Shown here in pieces: positions 1 through 5,333 of a stretch of DNA of 5,333 bases. The stretch spans positions 1 to 5,333 of the forward strand of contig JACDDF010000201.1 of NCBI GenBank assembly GCA_013817135.1. Direction: 5' to 3'. The notes under the pieces are model-generated. The model saw only the letters and a program-made list of their open reading frames with translations. It searched no databases and was not told the DNA's origin. Each line of letters begins with the position of its first letter. Positions within the stretch are counted from its first letter, which is position 1. The translations under genes were made by a program, and so were the position numbers. The DNA is from Nitrospirales bacterium. Its GTDB lineage: Bacteria; Nitrospirota; Nitrospiria; Nitrospirales; UBA8639.

Positions 1-279
1 ACCTAATCCGGCGCTGAAATATTGAACAGCATTCTGCTCGTAGAGAGGGAATCTGAGTTTACCAGGGATGCTTTTACCTTCCAGTGGAATCTCTAAGAAT
101 TTGGAGAGAGGTGCCAAGCCTTCACCTGTGTCGGCCCAGGATGACGTTGAAGAAGCCACCAAAGTCAGGATCATCAAAAGACACGCACCCAATCTCAACC
201 TGACAGACAATTGTTTCTTTACTGCTTTCAGGCCAATTTCCCTATCTGTTGCCAATCTGGTGGTGATTCCTGGTCTCAC
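1..279 (-). CDS. Exported protein of unknown function, 3' end beyond the left edge
   Basis: An open minus-strand frame runs from just after a TGA at 358-360 to the left edge without a stop. It contains a clear Sec-type signal peptide: a basic stretch (KAVKKQLSVRLRLG), a hydrophobic core (ACLLMILTLVA) and a polar c-region ending SSTSSWA, with likely cleavage before DTGEG. There is no cysteine at the cleavage point, so it is not a lipoprotein. About 44 mature residues are visible (APLSKFLEIPLEG, then PLYEQNAVQYFSAG). I do not recognise the family; a periplasmic or outer-membrane location is inferred. The start is uncertain. GTG at 277-279 has GAGG eight bases upstream but gives a long n-region of over 30 residues. 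TTG at 208-210 gives a conventional 26-residue signal but has no Shine-Dalgarno. ATG at 172-174 would remove the positive charges. It lies downstream of rmuC on the same strand, about 245 bases away. Confidence 0.6.
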   Translation of the reverse strand, partial: MRPGITTRLATDREIGLKAVKKQLSVRLRLGACLLMILTLVASSTSSWADTGEGLAPLSKFLEIPLEGKSIPGKLRFPLYEQNAVQYFSAGLG

Positions 280-345
280 GTGCGATACCTCATCCGTTCC
301 AATTAAAGAAGTAGTCTCTAACCAAACCCTGGAATTACTAGGAAT

Positions 346-351
346 ATAATA
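346..351 (-). promoter_or_regulatory. Possible -10 element for the exported-protein gene
   Basis: On the minus strand the hexamer TATTAT (5 of 6 matches to TATAAT) lies about 65 bases upstream of the GTG candidate start, in an AT-rich stretch between rmuC and the exported-protein gene. Seventeen bases upstream there is only TTTCTT, a poor -35 match. This is a weak call. The spacer 280-523 holds nothing else I can name. Confidence 0.25.
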
Positions 352-493
352 CCAATTTCAGGATACTTAAGAAAGAATAGCGCAAATATGTCATTGCTCA
401 AAATCCGGCCCCAAATGAAGGACCAGATGTAGACAGAAAGAAGGGCCTGGACTGCAATCACTATCCTTTACAAGAGAAGAGCCTTTTCATTGA

Positions 494-519
494 AGGAAAC
501 AGGAGAGAAATCGTTTCCT
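494..519 (-). repeat. Inverted repeat just past the rmuC stop
   Basis: AGGAAAC (494-500) and GTTTCCT (513-519) form a perfect 7-bp stem with a 12-base loop, beginning four bases beyond the rmuC stop codon. Its position suits a transcript-end hairpin. However, the minus-strand sequence after it (TTCAATGAAAAGG) is not a uninterrupted U-tract, so a classical intrinsic terminator is not supported. Confidence 0.35.
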
Positions 520-523
520 CAAC

Positions 524-1948
524 TTATGAAGATTTTGGTGGAAGTTCTTGTGGGGATGGTTCCATTTCCCCAGGCGGTCTTGGCATGTGTTCTACGCATT
601 TGATGTCCATGAGGTCTTTTTTTGCGCTGATTCCGAGCGATTTAAATTTTCTGGCCGTGGGCCAGATCCGATTTTCCAATGAGGTGACGGTCGCATTATA
701 GGATTCGACGGTCCGACCCAAGGCTTGACCTATTCTCCCAAAATGCTCTGCCAGCGTGCTCAGGCGATCAGCGAGTTCTTGTCCGAGAATGCTAATGCGT
801 TGGGCCCCTTCAGCCACTTGTTCCTGGCGCCATCCATAGGCAATGGCTCGCAATAAGGCAATGAACGTGGTGGGTGTGGCGATGACGACTTTTTTCGTTA
901 AGGCCGACTCGACGAGGGAAGGGTCCCGCTCTGCCGCGGCAGCTAAGAATGAATCATTGGGGATAAATAAGACCACAAATTCCGGAGCGGCTGGAAATTG
1001 ATCCCAATATTCCTTTGAGGCTAATTGACTGATATGGCGTTTTACCTGGCCGAGATGCCGATTGAGTGCGGCTTCCCGATCTTCGTCCGTGTGCGTTTCC
1101 AGGCTATCTAAAAACGCATTGAGCGGAACTTTGGAATCGACCACCACATCTCTTCCTGCCGGGAGCCTGACGATCATATCGGGACGCAACCGCCCTGTTT
1201 CGGTGGAGACGCTTTCCTGTTCAAAAAAATCGCAGTTGGCTGACATGCCAGCCAATTCAGCGGTTCTTCGAAGCGCGATTTCCCCCCAGCGTCCTCGAAC
1301 CTGTGGTGATCGCAAGGCATTGACCAATTTAGATGTTTCCGCCTGGAGGATGGCCTGGGAAGAGGCCAATTGGCGTAACTGTTCTCCCACGACACTGAGT
1401 TCACGAAGTCGCTTATCTTCTAATGCTTGAGATTCTTTTTGGTAGGTACGTAGGGATTCGGTGAGCGGCTGCAACAAGGATTCAATGGAGGTGTGGCGTT
1501 GGTCGAAGGAAGCCGTTGCTTCTTCTTTGAGGGCTTTAAATTTTTCCTCGGCCAGGGTCAGAAATCCCCTATTGTTTCCTGCCAGGGCTTCCGAGGCTAA
1601 AGATCGAAAGGTATCCGACAAGGTCAATTTCGCATCCTCCAGCAAGGCCCGCTGTTCGGCTAAGTGCCGTTGCGTATTTTCAAGGTTTGTTTCGGCTGAC
1701 ACTTTGGCCACTTCCATCAGACGAAATTCTTGATGGACCCGATCACGTTCCTGCTGCAGGGTGGCTAATTGGGTCCGAAGTTCTCCGGTTTGGGCTTGAG
1801 CCGAGGCGAATCGGGTGGCGGCCTCTTGTAAGGCTTGGATCTTCCTTCCTCGATAGACATTGGAGCATATGACCCATGCGATTGTCCCTCCGACCAGCAA
1901 GCCGGCCATGAGAATCCATAATAGCTGAGGGTCGTAAGAGGCGATCAT
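524..1948 (-). CDS. rmuC: RmuC-family DNA recombination protein
   Basis: This 474-residue protein is almost exactly the length of E. coli RmuC. Residues 8-28 form one N-terminal membrane helix (LLWILMAGLLVGGTIAWVIC). Residues 35-210 are rich in A, E, Q, L and R, typical of the long coiled coil of the family. The RmuC domain follows: RGRWGEIALRR (218-228), the nuclease-fold strand RPDMIVRLP...VVVDSKVPL with D271 and K273, FVVLFIPNDSFLAAA (324-338) and the helical stretch TPTTFIALLRAIAYGWRQEQ. The family has a PD-(D/E)xK-like fold; in E. coli it limits inversions at short inverted repeats, and its biochemical activity is poorly defined. The ATG at 1946-1948 is chosen because an in-frame TAA lies nine codons further upstream and the next Met is inside the membrane helix. 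Its Shine-Dalgarno is poor: the nearest AGG is 16 bases away. The C-terminal tail, after about residue 452, is proline- and glutamate-rich. Confidence 0.95.
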   Translation of the reverse strand: MIASYDPQLLWILMAGLLVGGTIAWVICSNVYRGRKIQALQEAATRFASAQAQTGELRTQLATLQQERDRVHQEFRLMEVAKVSAETNLENTQRHLAEQRALLEDAKLTLSDTFRSLASEALAGNNRGFLTLAEEKFKALKEEATASFDQRHTSIESLLQPLTESLRTYQKESQALEDKRLRELSVVGEQLRQLASSQAILQAETSKLVNALRSPQVRGRWGEIALRRTAELAGMSANCDFFEQESVSTETGRLRPDMIVRLPAGRDVVVDSKVPLNAFLDSLETHTDEDREAALNRHLGQVKRHISQLASKEYWDQFPAAPEFVVLFIPNDSFLAAAAERDPSLVESALTKKVVIATPTTFIALLRAIAYGWRQEQVAEGAQRISILGQELADRLSTLAEHFGRIGQALGRTVESYNATVTSLENRIWPTARKFKSLGISAKKDLMDIKCVEHMPRPPGEMEPSPQELPPKSS

Positions 1949-2014
1949 GCTTGAGAAGAGAGAACCTGCCCGGACGATGAAAGTTCCTTACATCATGTTG
2001 ACTTGCAAGAGATC

Positions 2015-2042
2015 ATGGGATTTTTCAACTCCTGGCCCATGC
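2015..2042. repeat. Inverted repeat CATGGG/CCCATG in the rmuC-ftsH spacer
   Basis: CATGGG (2015-2020) and CCCATG (2037-2042) are perfect inverted copies 16 bases apart, centred in the divergent promoter region. They overlap a second inverted repeat (2027-2059), so the two stems cannot form at once. The pair could be an operator for a dimeric regulator or mutually exclusive RNA folds; six-base arms can also arise by chance. Confidence 0.4.
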
Positions 2043-2059
2043 CCGAACGAAGGAGTTGG
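2027..2059. repeat. 8-bp inverted repeat in the rmuC-ftsH spacer
   Basis: CAACTCCT (2027-2034) is perfectly complementary to AGGAGTTG (2052-2059), with a 17-base loop and a possible further T-G wobble pair. A third small hairpin, GGCAA-GGT-TTGCC (2059-2071), abuts it. The cluster sits between the divergent starts of rmuC (1948) and ftsH (2207), so an operator role for either gene is possible. There is no U-tract after it on either strand, which argues against an intrinsic terminator. Confidence 0.45.
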
Positions 2060-2147
2060 CAAGGTTTGCCGCTAGGCAGGAATAACGAATCAGTGAAGAA
2101 TTTTGCCCCATTTCGATAGACGTATTTCTCATTCTTGGGTACAGTAA

Positions 2148-2153
2148 GATAAT
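2148..2153 (+). promoter_or_regulatory. Possible -10 element for ftsH
   Basis: GATAAT (5 of 6 matches to TATAAT) lies 53 bases before the ftsH start codon. No good -35 hexamer is present at 16-18 bases upstream (only T-rich, non-consensus sequence). The rest of the 1949-2206 spacer has no gene or RNA I recognise. Confidence 0.25.
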
Positions 2154-2194
2154 GTTCATCTCATGCGATTCAGCGTCACACAGGAATAGGGGTT

Positions 2195-2198
2195 AGGA
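2195..2198 (+). promoter_or_regulatory. Ribosome-binding site of ftsH
   Basis: AGGA lies eight bases before the ATG at 2207, within a purine-rich stretch (GGGGTTAGGATAG). It supports that ATG, which also gives the short charged n-region (MEKKYR) expected just before the first FtsH membrane helix. Confidence 0.6.
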
Positions 2199-2206
2199 TA
2201 GCAAAT

Positions 2207-4033
2207 ATGGAAAAAAAATATCGGGTCTCTATTTGGTATTTCATTATTGCGTTCTGGGGACTCATTATTCTCCAGGAAATGTATTTTGCCGCCCAACATA
2301 TGGATGAGGTGCCCTACAGTCAATTTAAAACCTGGGTTCAGGAAGATAAGGTGGCTGAGGTCTCCATTACCGACAAAGTCATTCATGGAAAACTGAAATC
2401 TGACAAAGGAGTGGAAAGTCCCCAAGGGTTTCAGACGGTCCGGGTTGATGATCCGGAATTAGTAAAAATGTTGGAAGAAAAGCATGTGGAATTTGCCGGA
2501 GTGATTGTCAGCACGCTCTGGAAAGACGTGGCTTCCTGGGTCGTCCCTATTCTGGTCTTTGCCGGGATTTGGTTTTGGATTTTGCGGAAGATGGGGCAAG
2601 GAGCGGGTGGCGGGTTTATGCGAATCGGGAAATCCAAAGCTAAAGTCTATATTGAAAGCGATATCAAGACCCGTATGAGTGATGTGGCTGGAGTCGATGA
2701 AGCCAAAGTGGAACTCATGGAAGTGGTTGAATTCTTAAAGACCCCGGAAAAATTCACCAAGATCGGGGGGCGGATCCCCAAGGGTGTGCTCTTGGTGGGG
2801 CCCCCTGGCACCGGAAAAACCATGCTGGCGAAAGCGATTGCGGGAGAAGCCGGCGTGCCGTTTTTCTCCATTAGCGGGTCGGAGTTTGTGGAAATGTTTG
2901 TGGGAGTGGGAGCGGCCCGCGTGCGGGATTTGTTTGAACAAGCCACGGCCAAGGCGCCATGTATCATTTTCATAGATGAGTTGGATGCATTGGGAAAAGC
3001 CCGGGGAACGGGGCCCATGATGCATGAAGAACGTGAGCAAACGCTGAATCAATTATTGGTGGAAATGGACGGGTTTGATCCTCGAGTGGGGGTCATTATG
3101 TTGGCCGCAACCAACCGTCCTGAAATTTTGGACCAGGCGTTGTTGCGTGCAGGACGTTTTGATCGACAGGTGCTGGTCGATCGCCCTGATCGGCCGGGGA
3201 GAACCGCTATTCTGGCCATACATGCCAAAAACATTAAACTGGCTCCGGATGTCGATTTAGACAAAATTGCCGCAATGACCCCGGGAATGGTTGGTGCCGA
3301 TTTAGCCAATGTGGTGAATGAGGCTGCCCTACTGGCCATTCGACGAAGTCGGGAGACGGCGGAACACCGGGATTTTGAGGAAGCCGTGGAACGGGTGATT
3401 GCCGGTCTGGAAAAGAGAAACCGCGTCCTCAGTGTGGAAGAACGCAGACGAGTGGCTCATCATGAGGTCGGGCATGCGTTGGTGGCGATGTCGTTGCCCG
3501 GGTCAGATCCTGTCCAAAAAATCTCAATCATTCCGCGCGGCGTGGCGGCCTTGGGCTATACGTTACAGCTCCCGATCGAAGACCGGTATTTATTCACCCG
3601 TTCCGAATTAGAAAATCGCATTGCCGTCTTGTTAGGTGGGCGCATGGCGGAGGAACTGGTCTTTGGAGAAGCCTCAACAGGAGCAGCAGATGATTTGCAA
3701 AAGGCGACCAGGATCGCCAAGCGAATGGTCAAAGATTTTGGCATGAGTGACATGTTGGGAACGGTGGCCTTAGACGATTCCGTTCAACCGAGCTTCTTGA
3801 AAAATATGGAGGGCAGTTCCGCGCCAACCTATTCCGAGCACACCGCTCAACAGGTCGATCAGGAAGTGCGCCGCCTCATTGAAGAACAAGGGATTCGCGT
3901 ACGGGAACTGCTGACGAGGCTTCGACCGGTGTTATTGACCGGGGCCGAGACCTTGTTGAAGGCGGAAGTCATGATGGGTGAAGAGTTAATGGCACTTCTC
4001 CACGCCAAGGAAGAAGAAGCCATTCCAAGCTAG
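2207..4033 (+). CDS. ftsH: ATP-dependent zinc metalloprotease FtsH
   Basis: This 608-residue membrane AAA+ protease should form a hexamer that extracts and degrades membrane and misfolded proteins. Membrane helices lie at about 9-27 and 107-127, flanking a periplasmic domain that begins with the typical PYSQF. The ATPase shows Walker A GPPGTGKT (198-205), pore loop F231-V-G, Walker B IIFIDE (253-258) and the second region of homology [20 protein letters not shown] (301-320) with arginine fingers near 314 and 317. The zinc site is HEVGH (419-423), with D496 in STGAADD as likely third ligand. All catalytic residues are present, so it looks active. Unlike E. coli FtsH, the protease domain reads [19 protein letters not shown], with an extra residue and GYT in place of G(V/L)T, and the C-terminus is short. 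This resembles a second FtsH subtype I recall from several phyla, so it may be an accessory paralog. It is divergent from rmuC. Confidence 0.97.
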   Translation: MEKKYRVSIWYFIIAFWGLIILQEMYFAAQHMDEVPYSQFKTWVQEDKVAEVSITDKVIHGKLKSDKGVESPQGFQTVRVDDPELVKMLEEKHVEFAGVIVSTLWKDVASWVVPILVFAGIWFWILRKMGQGAGGGFMRIGKSKAKVYIESDIKTRMSDVAGVDEAKVELMEVVEFLKTPEKFTKIGGRIPKGVLLVGPPGTGKTMLAKAIAGEAGVPFFSISGSEFVEMFVGVGAARVRDLFEQATAKAPCIIFIDELDALGKARGTGPMMHEEREQTLNQLLVEMDGFDPRVGVIMLAATNRPEILDQALLRAGRFDRQVLVDRPDRPGRTAILAIHAKNIKLAPDVDLDKIAAMTPGMVGADLANVVNEAALLAIRRSRETAEHRDFEEAVERVIAGLEKRNRVLSVEERRRVAHHEVGHALVAMSLPGSDPVQKISIIPRGVAALGYTLQLPIEDRYLFTRSELENRIAVLLGGRMAEELVFGEASTGAADDLQKATRIAKRMVKDFGMSDMLGTVALDDSVQPSFLKNMEGSSAPTYSEHTAQQVDQEVRRLIEEQGIRVRELLTRLRPVLLTGAETLLKAEVMMGEELMALLHAKEEEAIPS

Positions 4034-4081
4034 TTCCAACCGACATCATTAGGGGTTTCGTTTCCGAAGTATCCTCACACT

Positions 4082-4121
4082 GACCTCTCCCAAAAATCCT
4101 GCCAGGTCTGAAGCTCTGACC
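4082..4121 (+). repeat. Three-arm alternative pairing downstream of ftsH
   Basis: GACCT (4082-4086) can pair with AGGTC (4104-4108), while the same GGTC (4105-4108) can pair with GACC (4118-4121). The second fold extends by two C-G pairs across an A-A mismatch. The two folds exclude each other. Arms are only four to six bases long and neither fold is followed by a run of T, so a regulatory switch is speculative. Confidence 0.25.
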
Positions 4122-4127
4122 AGGGAC

Positions 4128-4143
4128 GGATAAGGGCCTATCC
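4128..4143 (+). repeat. Small hairpin GGATA/TATCC
   Basis: GGATA (4128-4132) and TATCC (4139-4143) form a 5-bp stem with loop AGGGCC. It is followed by AAAACATCCC, not by T residues, so it is not a classical terminator. It may help protect the 3' end of the ftsH transcript, or be chance. Confidence 0.25.
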
Positions 4144-4183
4144 AAAACATCCCGCAGCATTTGTTTCCTTACTTTGGGGTTCG

Positions 4184-4213
4184 GGGAGGGCATATCACGA
4201 ATTCATCCCTCCC
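4184..4213 (+). repeat. GC-rich inverted repeat GGGAGGG/CCCTCCC
   Basis: GGGAGGG (4184-4190) is perfectly complementary to CCCTCCC (4207-4213), with a 16-base loop that contains GAATTC. This is the strongest stem in the ftsH-lyase spacer, about 150 bases after the ftsH stop. No T-tract follows on either strand. It may stabilise or terminate the ftsH transcript, or act in the 5' region of the lyase gene. Confidence 0.45.
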
Positions 4214-4304
4214 AATTCCTGTCTTACCCGGGGGGATCCCAGAGATTAATGAAAAAGATAAGGGAATCTTCGGGACATGAAGAGCTCGATGTCTTTCAAG
4301 AAAA

Positions 4305-4313
4305 TGCTAGAAT
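4305..4313 (+). promoter_or_regulatory. Possible extended -10 promoter of the tryptophanase gene
   Basis: TGCTAGAAT matches the extended -10 pattern TGnTATAAT at all but one base. Transcription would begin near 4320, giving a leader of about 65 bases before the ATG at 4386. No good -35 hexamer is found 16-18 bases upstream, which is tolerated by extended -10 promoters. It would make the lyase independent of ftsH transcription. Confidence 0.35.
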
Positions 4314-4373
4314 TTTTGTGACTGGGGAGCATTATCTTTTCCCGGATCGTGAGACAAAGCGAACAGCATAACC

Positions 4374-4379
4374 GGAGGA
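4374..4379 (+). promoter_or_regulatory. Ribosome-binding site of the tryptophanase gene
   Basis: GGAGGA, a near-perfect Shine-Dalgarno, lies six bases before the ATG at 4386. It fixes the start, which aligns with the usual N-terminus of the family ([12 protein letters not shown] against EPFRIK...VE in known members). Confidence 0.8.
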
Positions 4380-4385
4380 CAGGGT

Positions 4386-5234
4386 ATGTTTAACACGATC
4401 ATCGAATCCTTTCGTATCAAAATGGTCGAACATATCCGGATGACGACAGAATCCGAACGCCGGGAATTAATTGCCAAAGCCGGGTACAACGTATTTCGGC
4501 TGCATTCCGATGATGTCCTGATCGATCTCCTCACCGATAGCGGCACCGGGGCCATGAGCGCCAAGCAGTGGGCGGCCATCATGCGGGGAGATGAAAGTTA
4601 CGCTGGAAGTCCGTCGTTTTACCGGTTTGAGGCCGCGGTACAGGAACTCATGGGATTCCCGCTGGTCATTCCGACCCATCAGGGAAGGGCGGCGGAACGC
4701 ATTTTATTTTCCACCATGTGTAAGCCCGGCGATATCGTTCCAAACAATACGCACTTCGATACCACCAGAGCCAACGTGGAATTTACCGGAGCCAAAGCGG
4801 TGGACTTGCCTTGTCTCGAACTAGCGGACCTCTCCAGTGAATTCCCCTTCAAAGGGAATATGGATGTGGAAGGCCTGAAAAAGTTGTTCGAAAAAGAAGG
4901 GCGCGAGCGAATTCCGTTGGTCATGATTACCGTCACCAATAACTCCGGTGGAGGTCAACCGGTCTCGATGGCCAACATGAGGGAAGTGGCCGAGATCTGT
5001 CACGCCTTTGACCGCCCGTTGTACCTGGATGCCTGCCGGATTGCAGGAAATGCCTATTTCATTAAACTACGCGAACCGGGATATACGGGCAAATTGGTCC
5101 GCGACATTATCCGCGAAATGTGTGACCTGGCCGATGGCTGTACCATGTCCGCAAAAAAGGATGCCATCGTGAATATCGGCGGATTTCTCGCCACACGCAA
5201 TGCCGAGTTGGCTCAACAAGAGCAAACCTGTTGA
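4386..5234 (+). CDS. tnaA: Tryptophanase (PLP beta-eliminating lyase), frame broken at its end
   Basis: Tryptophanase splits L-tryptophan into indole, pyruvate and ammonia in the cytoplasm. The visible 282 residues match the first 60% of the family (about 460 residues), almost in register with tyrosine phenol-lyase plus one. Seen are [13 protein letters not shown] (46-58), GDESYAGS with Y72, phosphate-binding THQGR (97-101), N186 in TNNSGGGQP, cofactor-binding YLDACR with D215 and R218, and SAKKD with the PLP lysine at about K258. The K+ ligands G53, E70 and N263 are kept. F124-D125-TT carries the Asp typical of tryptophanase; tyrosine phenol-lyase has Thr there. That favours tryptophanase, but the other specificity residues lie beyond the window. 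After NAELAQQ the frame reads EQTC and stops at TGA 5232-5234, whereas the conserved sequence goes on in the -1 frame. As written the product lacks its C-terminal third and should be inactive. Confidence 0.88.
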   Translation: MFNTIIESFRIKMVEHIRMTTESERRELIAKAGYNVFRLHSDDVLIDLLTDSGTGAMSAKQWAAIMRGDESYAGSPSFYRFEAAVQELMGFPLVIPTHQGRAAERILFSTMCKPGDIVPNNTHFDTTRANVEFTGAKAVDLPCLELADLSSEFPFKGNMDVEGLKKLFEKEGRERIPLVMITVTNNSGGGQPVSMANMREVAEICHAFDRPLYLDACRIAGNAYFIKLREPGYTGKLVRDIIREMCDLADGCTMSAKKDAIVNIGGFLATRNAELAQQEQTC

Positions 5235-5333
5235 TCCTCACCGAAGGGTTTCCCACCTATGGAGGATTAGCCGGACGGGATTTGGAAGTGATGGCCGTAG
5301 GGTTACATGAGGGCATGGAGGAAGATTATCTCC
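5219..5333 (+). pseudogene. tnaA: Out-of-frame continuation of the tryptophanase gene, cut by the right edge
   Basis: In the -1 frame relative to the upstream part, codons from 5219 read [16 protein letters not shown], then [22 protein letters not shown] to the window end. EGFPTYGGL and the following G-(R)-D/A-E-x-(M/L)-AVGL pattern are hallmarks of tryptophanase and tyrosine phenol-lyase straight after the PLP-lysine region. No start codon or ribosome-binding site serves this piece, so it is the rest of the same gene and not a separate one. Restoring one base near 5214-5221 (for example CAACAAAGAGC for CAACAAGAGC) gives the continuous reading [15 protein letters not shown]. Whether the change is a real mutation or a sequence error cannot be told from one copy. 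Confidence 0.85.

Larger units (their letters stand above)
4034..4385 (+). other. 352-base spacer between ftsH and the tryptophanase gene
   Basis: No convincing gene lies here. A TTG-initiated frame (4174-4371, 65 codons) and its ATG-initiated inner version (4249-4371, 40 codons) end 14 bases before the lyase start, but lack a good Shine-Dalgarno and any recognisable motif. A 14-codon ATG frame at 4277-4321 is also unsupported. No ATG-initiated frame here encodes tryptophan, so there is no visible counterpart of the E. coli TnaC leader peptide. The spacer holds several short inverted repeats (see separate entries), a possible extended -10 and the lyase ribosome-binding site. No U-tract terminator follows ftsH. 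Confidence 0.5.

Noticed and set aside
68..349. Plus-strand 93-codon ORF starting at ATG 68.
   Set aside because: It has no properly spaced ribosome-binding site and no recognisable motif, and lies opposite a minus-strand frame with a clear signal peptide and sensible mature sequence.
1062..1430. Long plus-strand ORF of 122 codons opposite rmuC.
   Set aside because: It lies wholly within the well-conserved RmuC domain on the other strand and is a shadow frame.
2058..2071. TTGGCAAGGTTTGCC resembles a sigma-54 (-24/-12) promoter upstream of ftsH.
   Set aside because: The GG and GC doublets are separated by eight bases, not the ten required by sigma-54 promoters; the sequence is better described as a small hairpin.
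4173..4190. G-rich run (GGGG TTC GGGG A GGG) as a possible G-quadruplex.
   Set aside because: Only three G-runs are close together, one fewer than needed; the last run is better explained by pairing with CCCTCCC at 4207-4213.
4174..4371. 65-codon ORF from TTG 4174 before the tryptophanase gene.
   Set aside because: It has no Shine-Dalgarno and no motif, and it runs through the GC-rich inverted repeat; the start is a rare codon in a non-coding-looking spacer.
5153..5159. A perfect in-phase -1 slippery heptamer (A AAA AAG) upstream of the tryptophanase frame break, with the -1 frame open to the right edge.
   Set aside because: Shifting here would replace the conserved [11 protein letters not shown] segment with unrelated residues. 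Homology places the frame change after about residue 275, near 5214-5221, so the heptamer is simply the codons of the conserved SAKKD motif.

Overview
The window holds four protein-coding loci from a Gram-negative-type bacterium of moderate GC. Two have N-terminal inner-membrane anchors (RmuC, FtsH) and one has a Sec signal peptide. The protein style recalls Nitrospirota or a neighbouring phylum, but that is a weak inference: there is no rRNA, tRNA or other phylogenetic marker here. No mobile element, CRISPR array, integrase, tRNA or rRNA was seen.

Layout. Positions 1-279 (minus) hold the 5' part of an unrecognised exported protein that runs off the left edge. Positions 524-1948 (minus) encode a complete RmuC-family protein. 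A 258-base divergent spacer (1949-2206) with inverted repeats separates it from a complete FtsH-type membrane AAA+ zinc protease at 2207-4033 (plus). A 352-base spacer (4034-4385) follows, with several short inverted repeats, a possible extended -10 promoter and no convincing gene. From 4386 (plus) a pyridoxal-phosphate beta-eliminating lyase begins, best read as tryptophanase (TnaA). It has an excellent ribosome-binding site and all N-terminal active-site motifs, but its frame stops at 5232-5234 while the conserved protein continues in the -1 frame to the right edge.

The genes do not form an obvious pathway. RmuC (DNA maintenance) and FtsH (membrane protein quality control) are divergently transcribed and probably independent. 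The lyase lies downstream of FtsH in the same direction, but the long spacer with its own candidate promoter suggests separate transcription.

Points of most interest are the one-base frame disruption in the tryptophanase, the edge-truncated exported protein on the minus strand (easily missed because a 93-codon ORF lies opposite it), the FtsH subtype with a GYT-type protease loop, and the inverted repeats in both spacers. I found no convincing evidence of a new multi-gene system.
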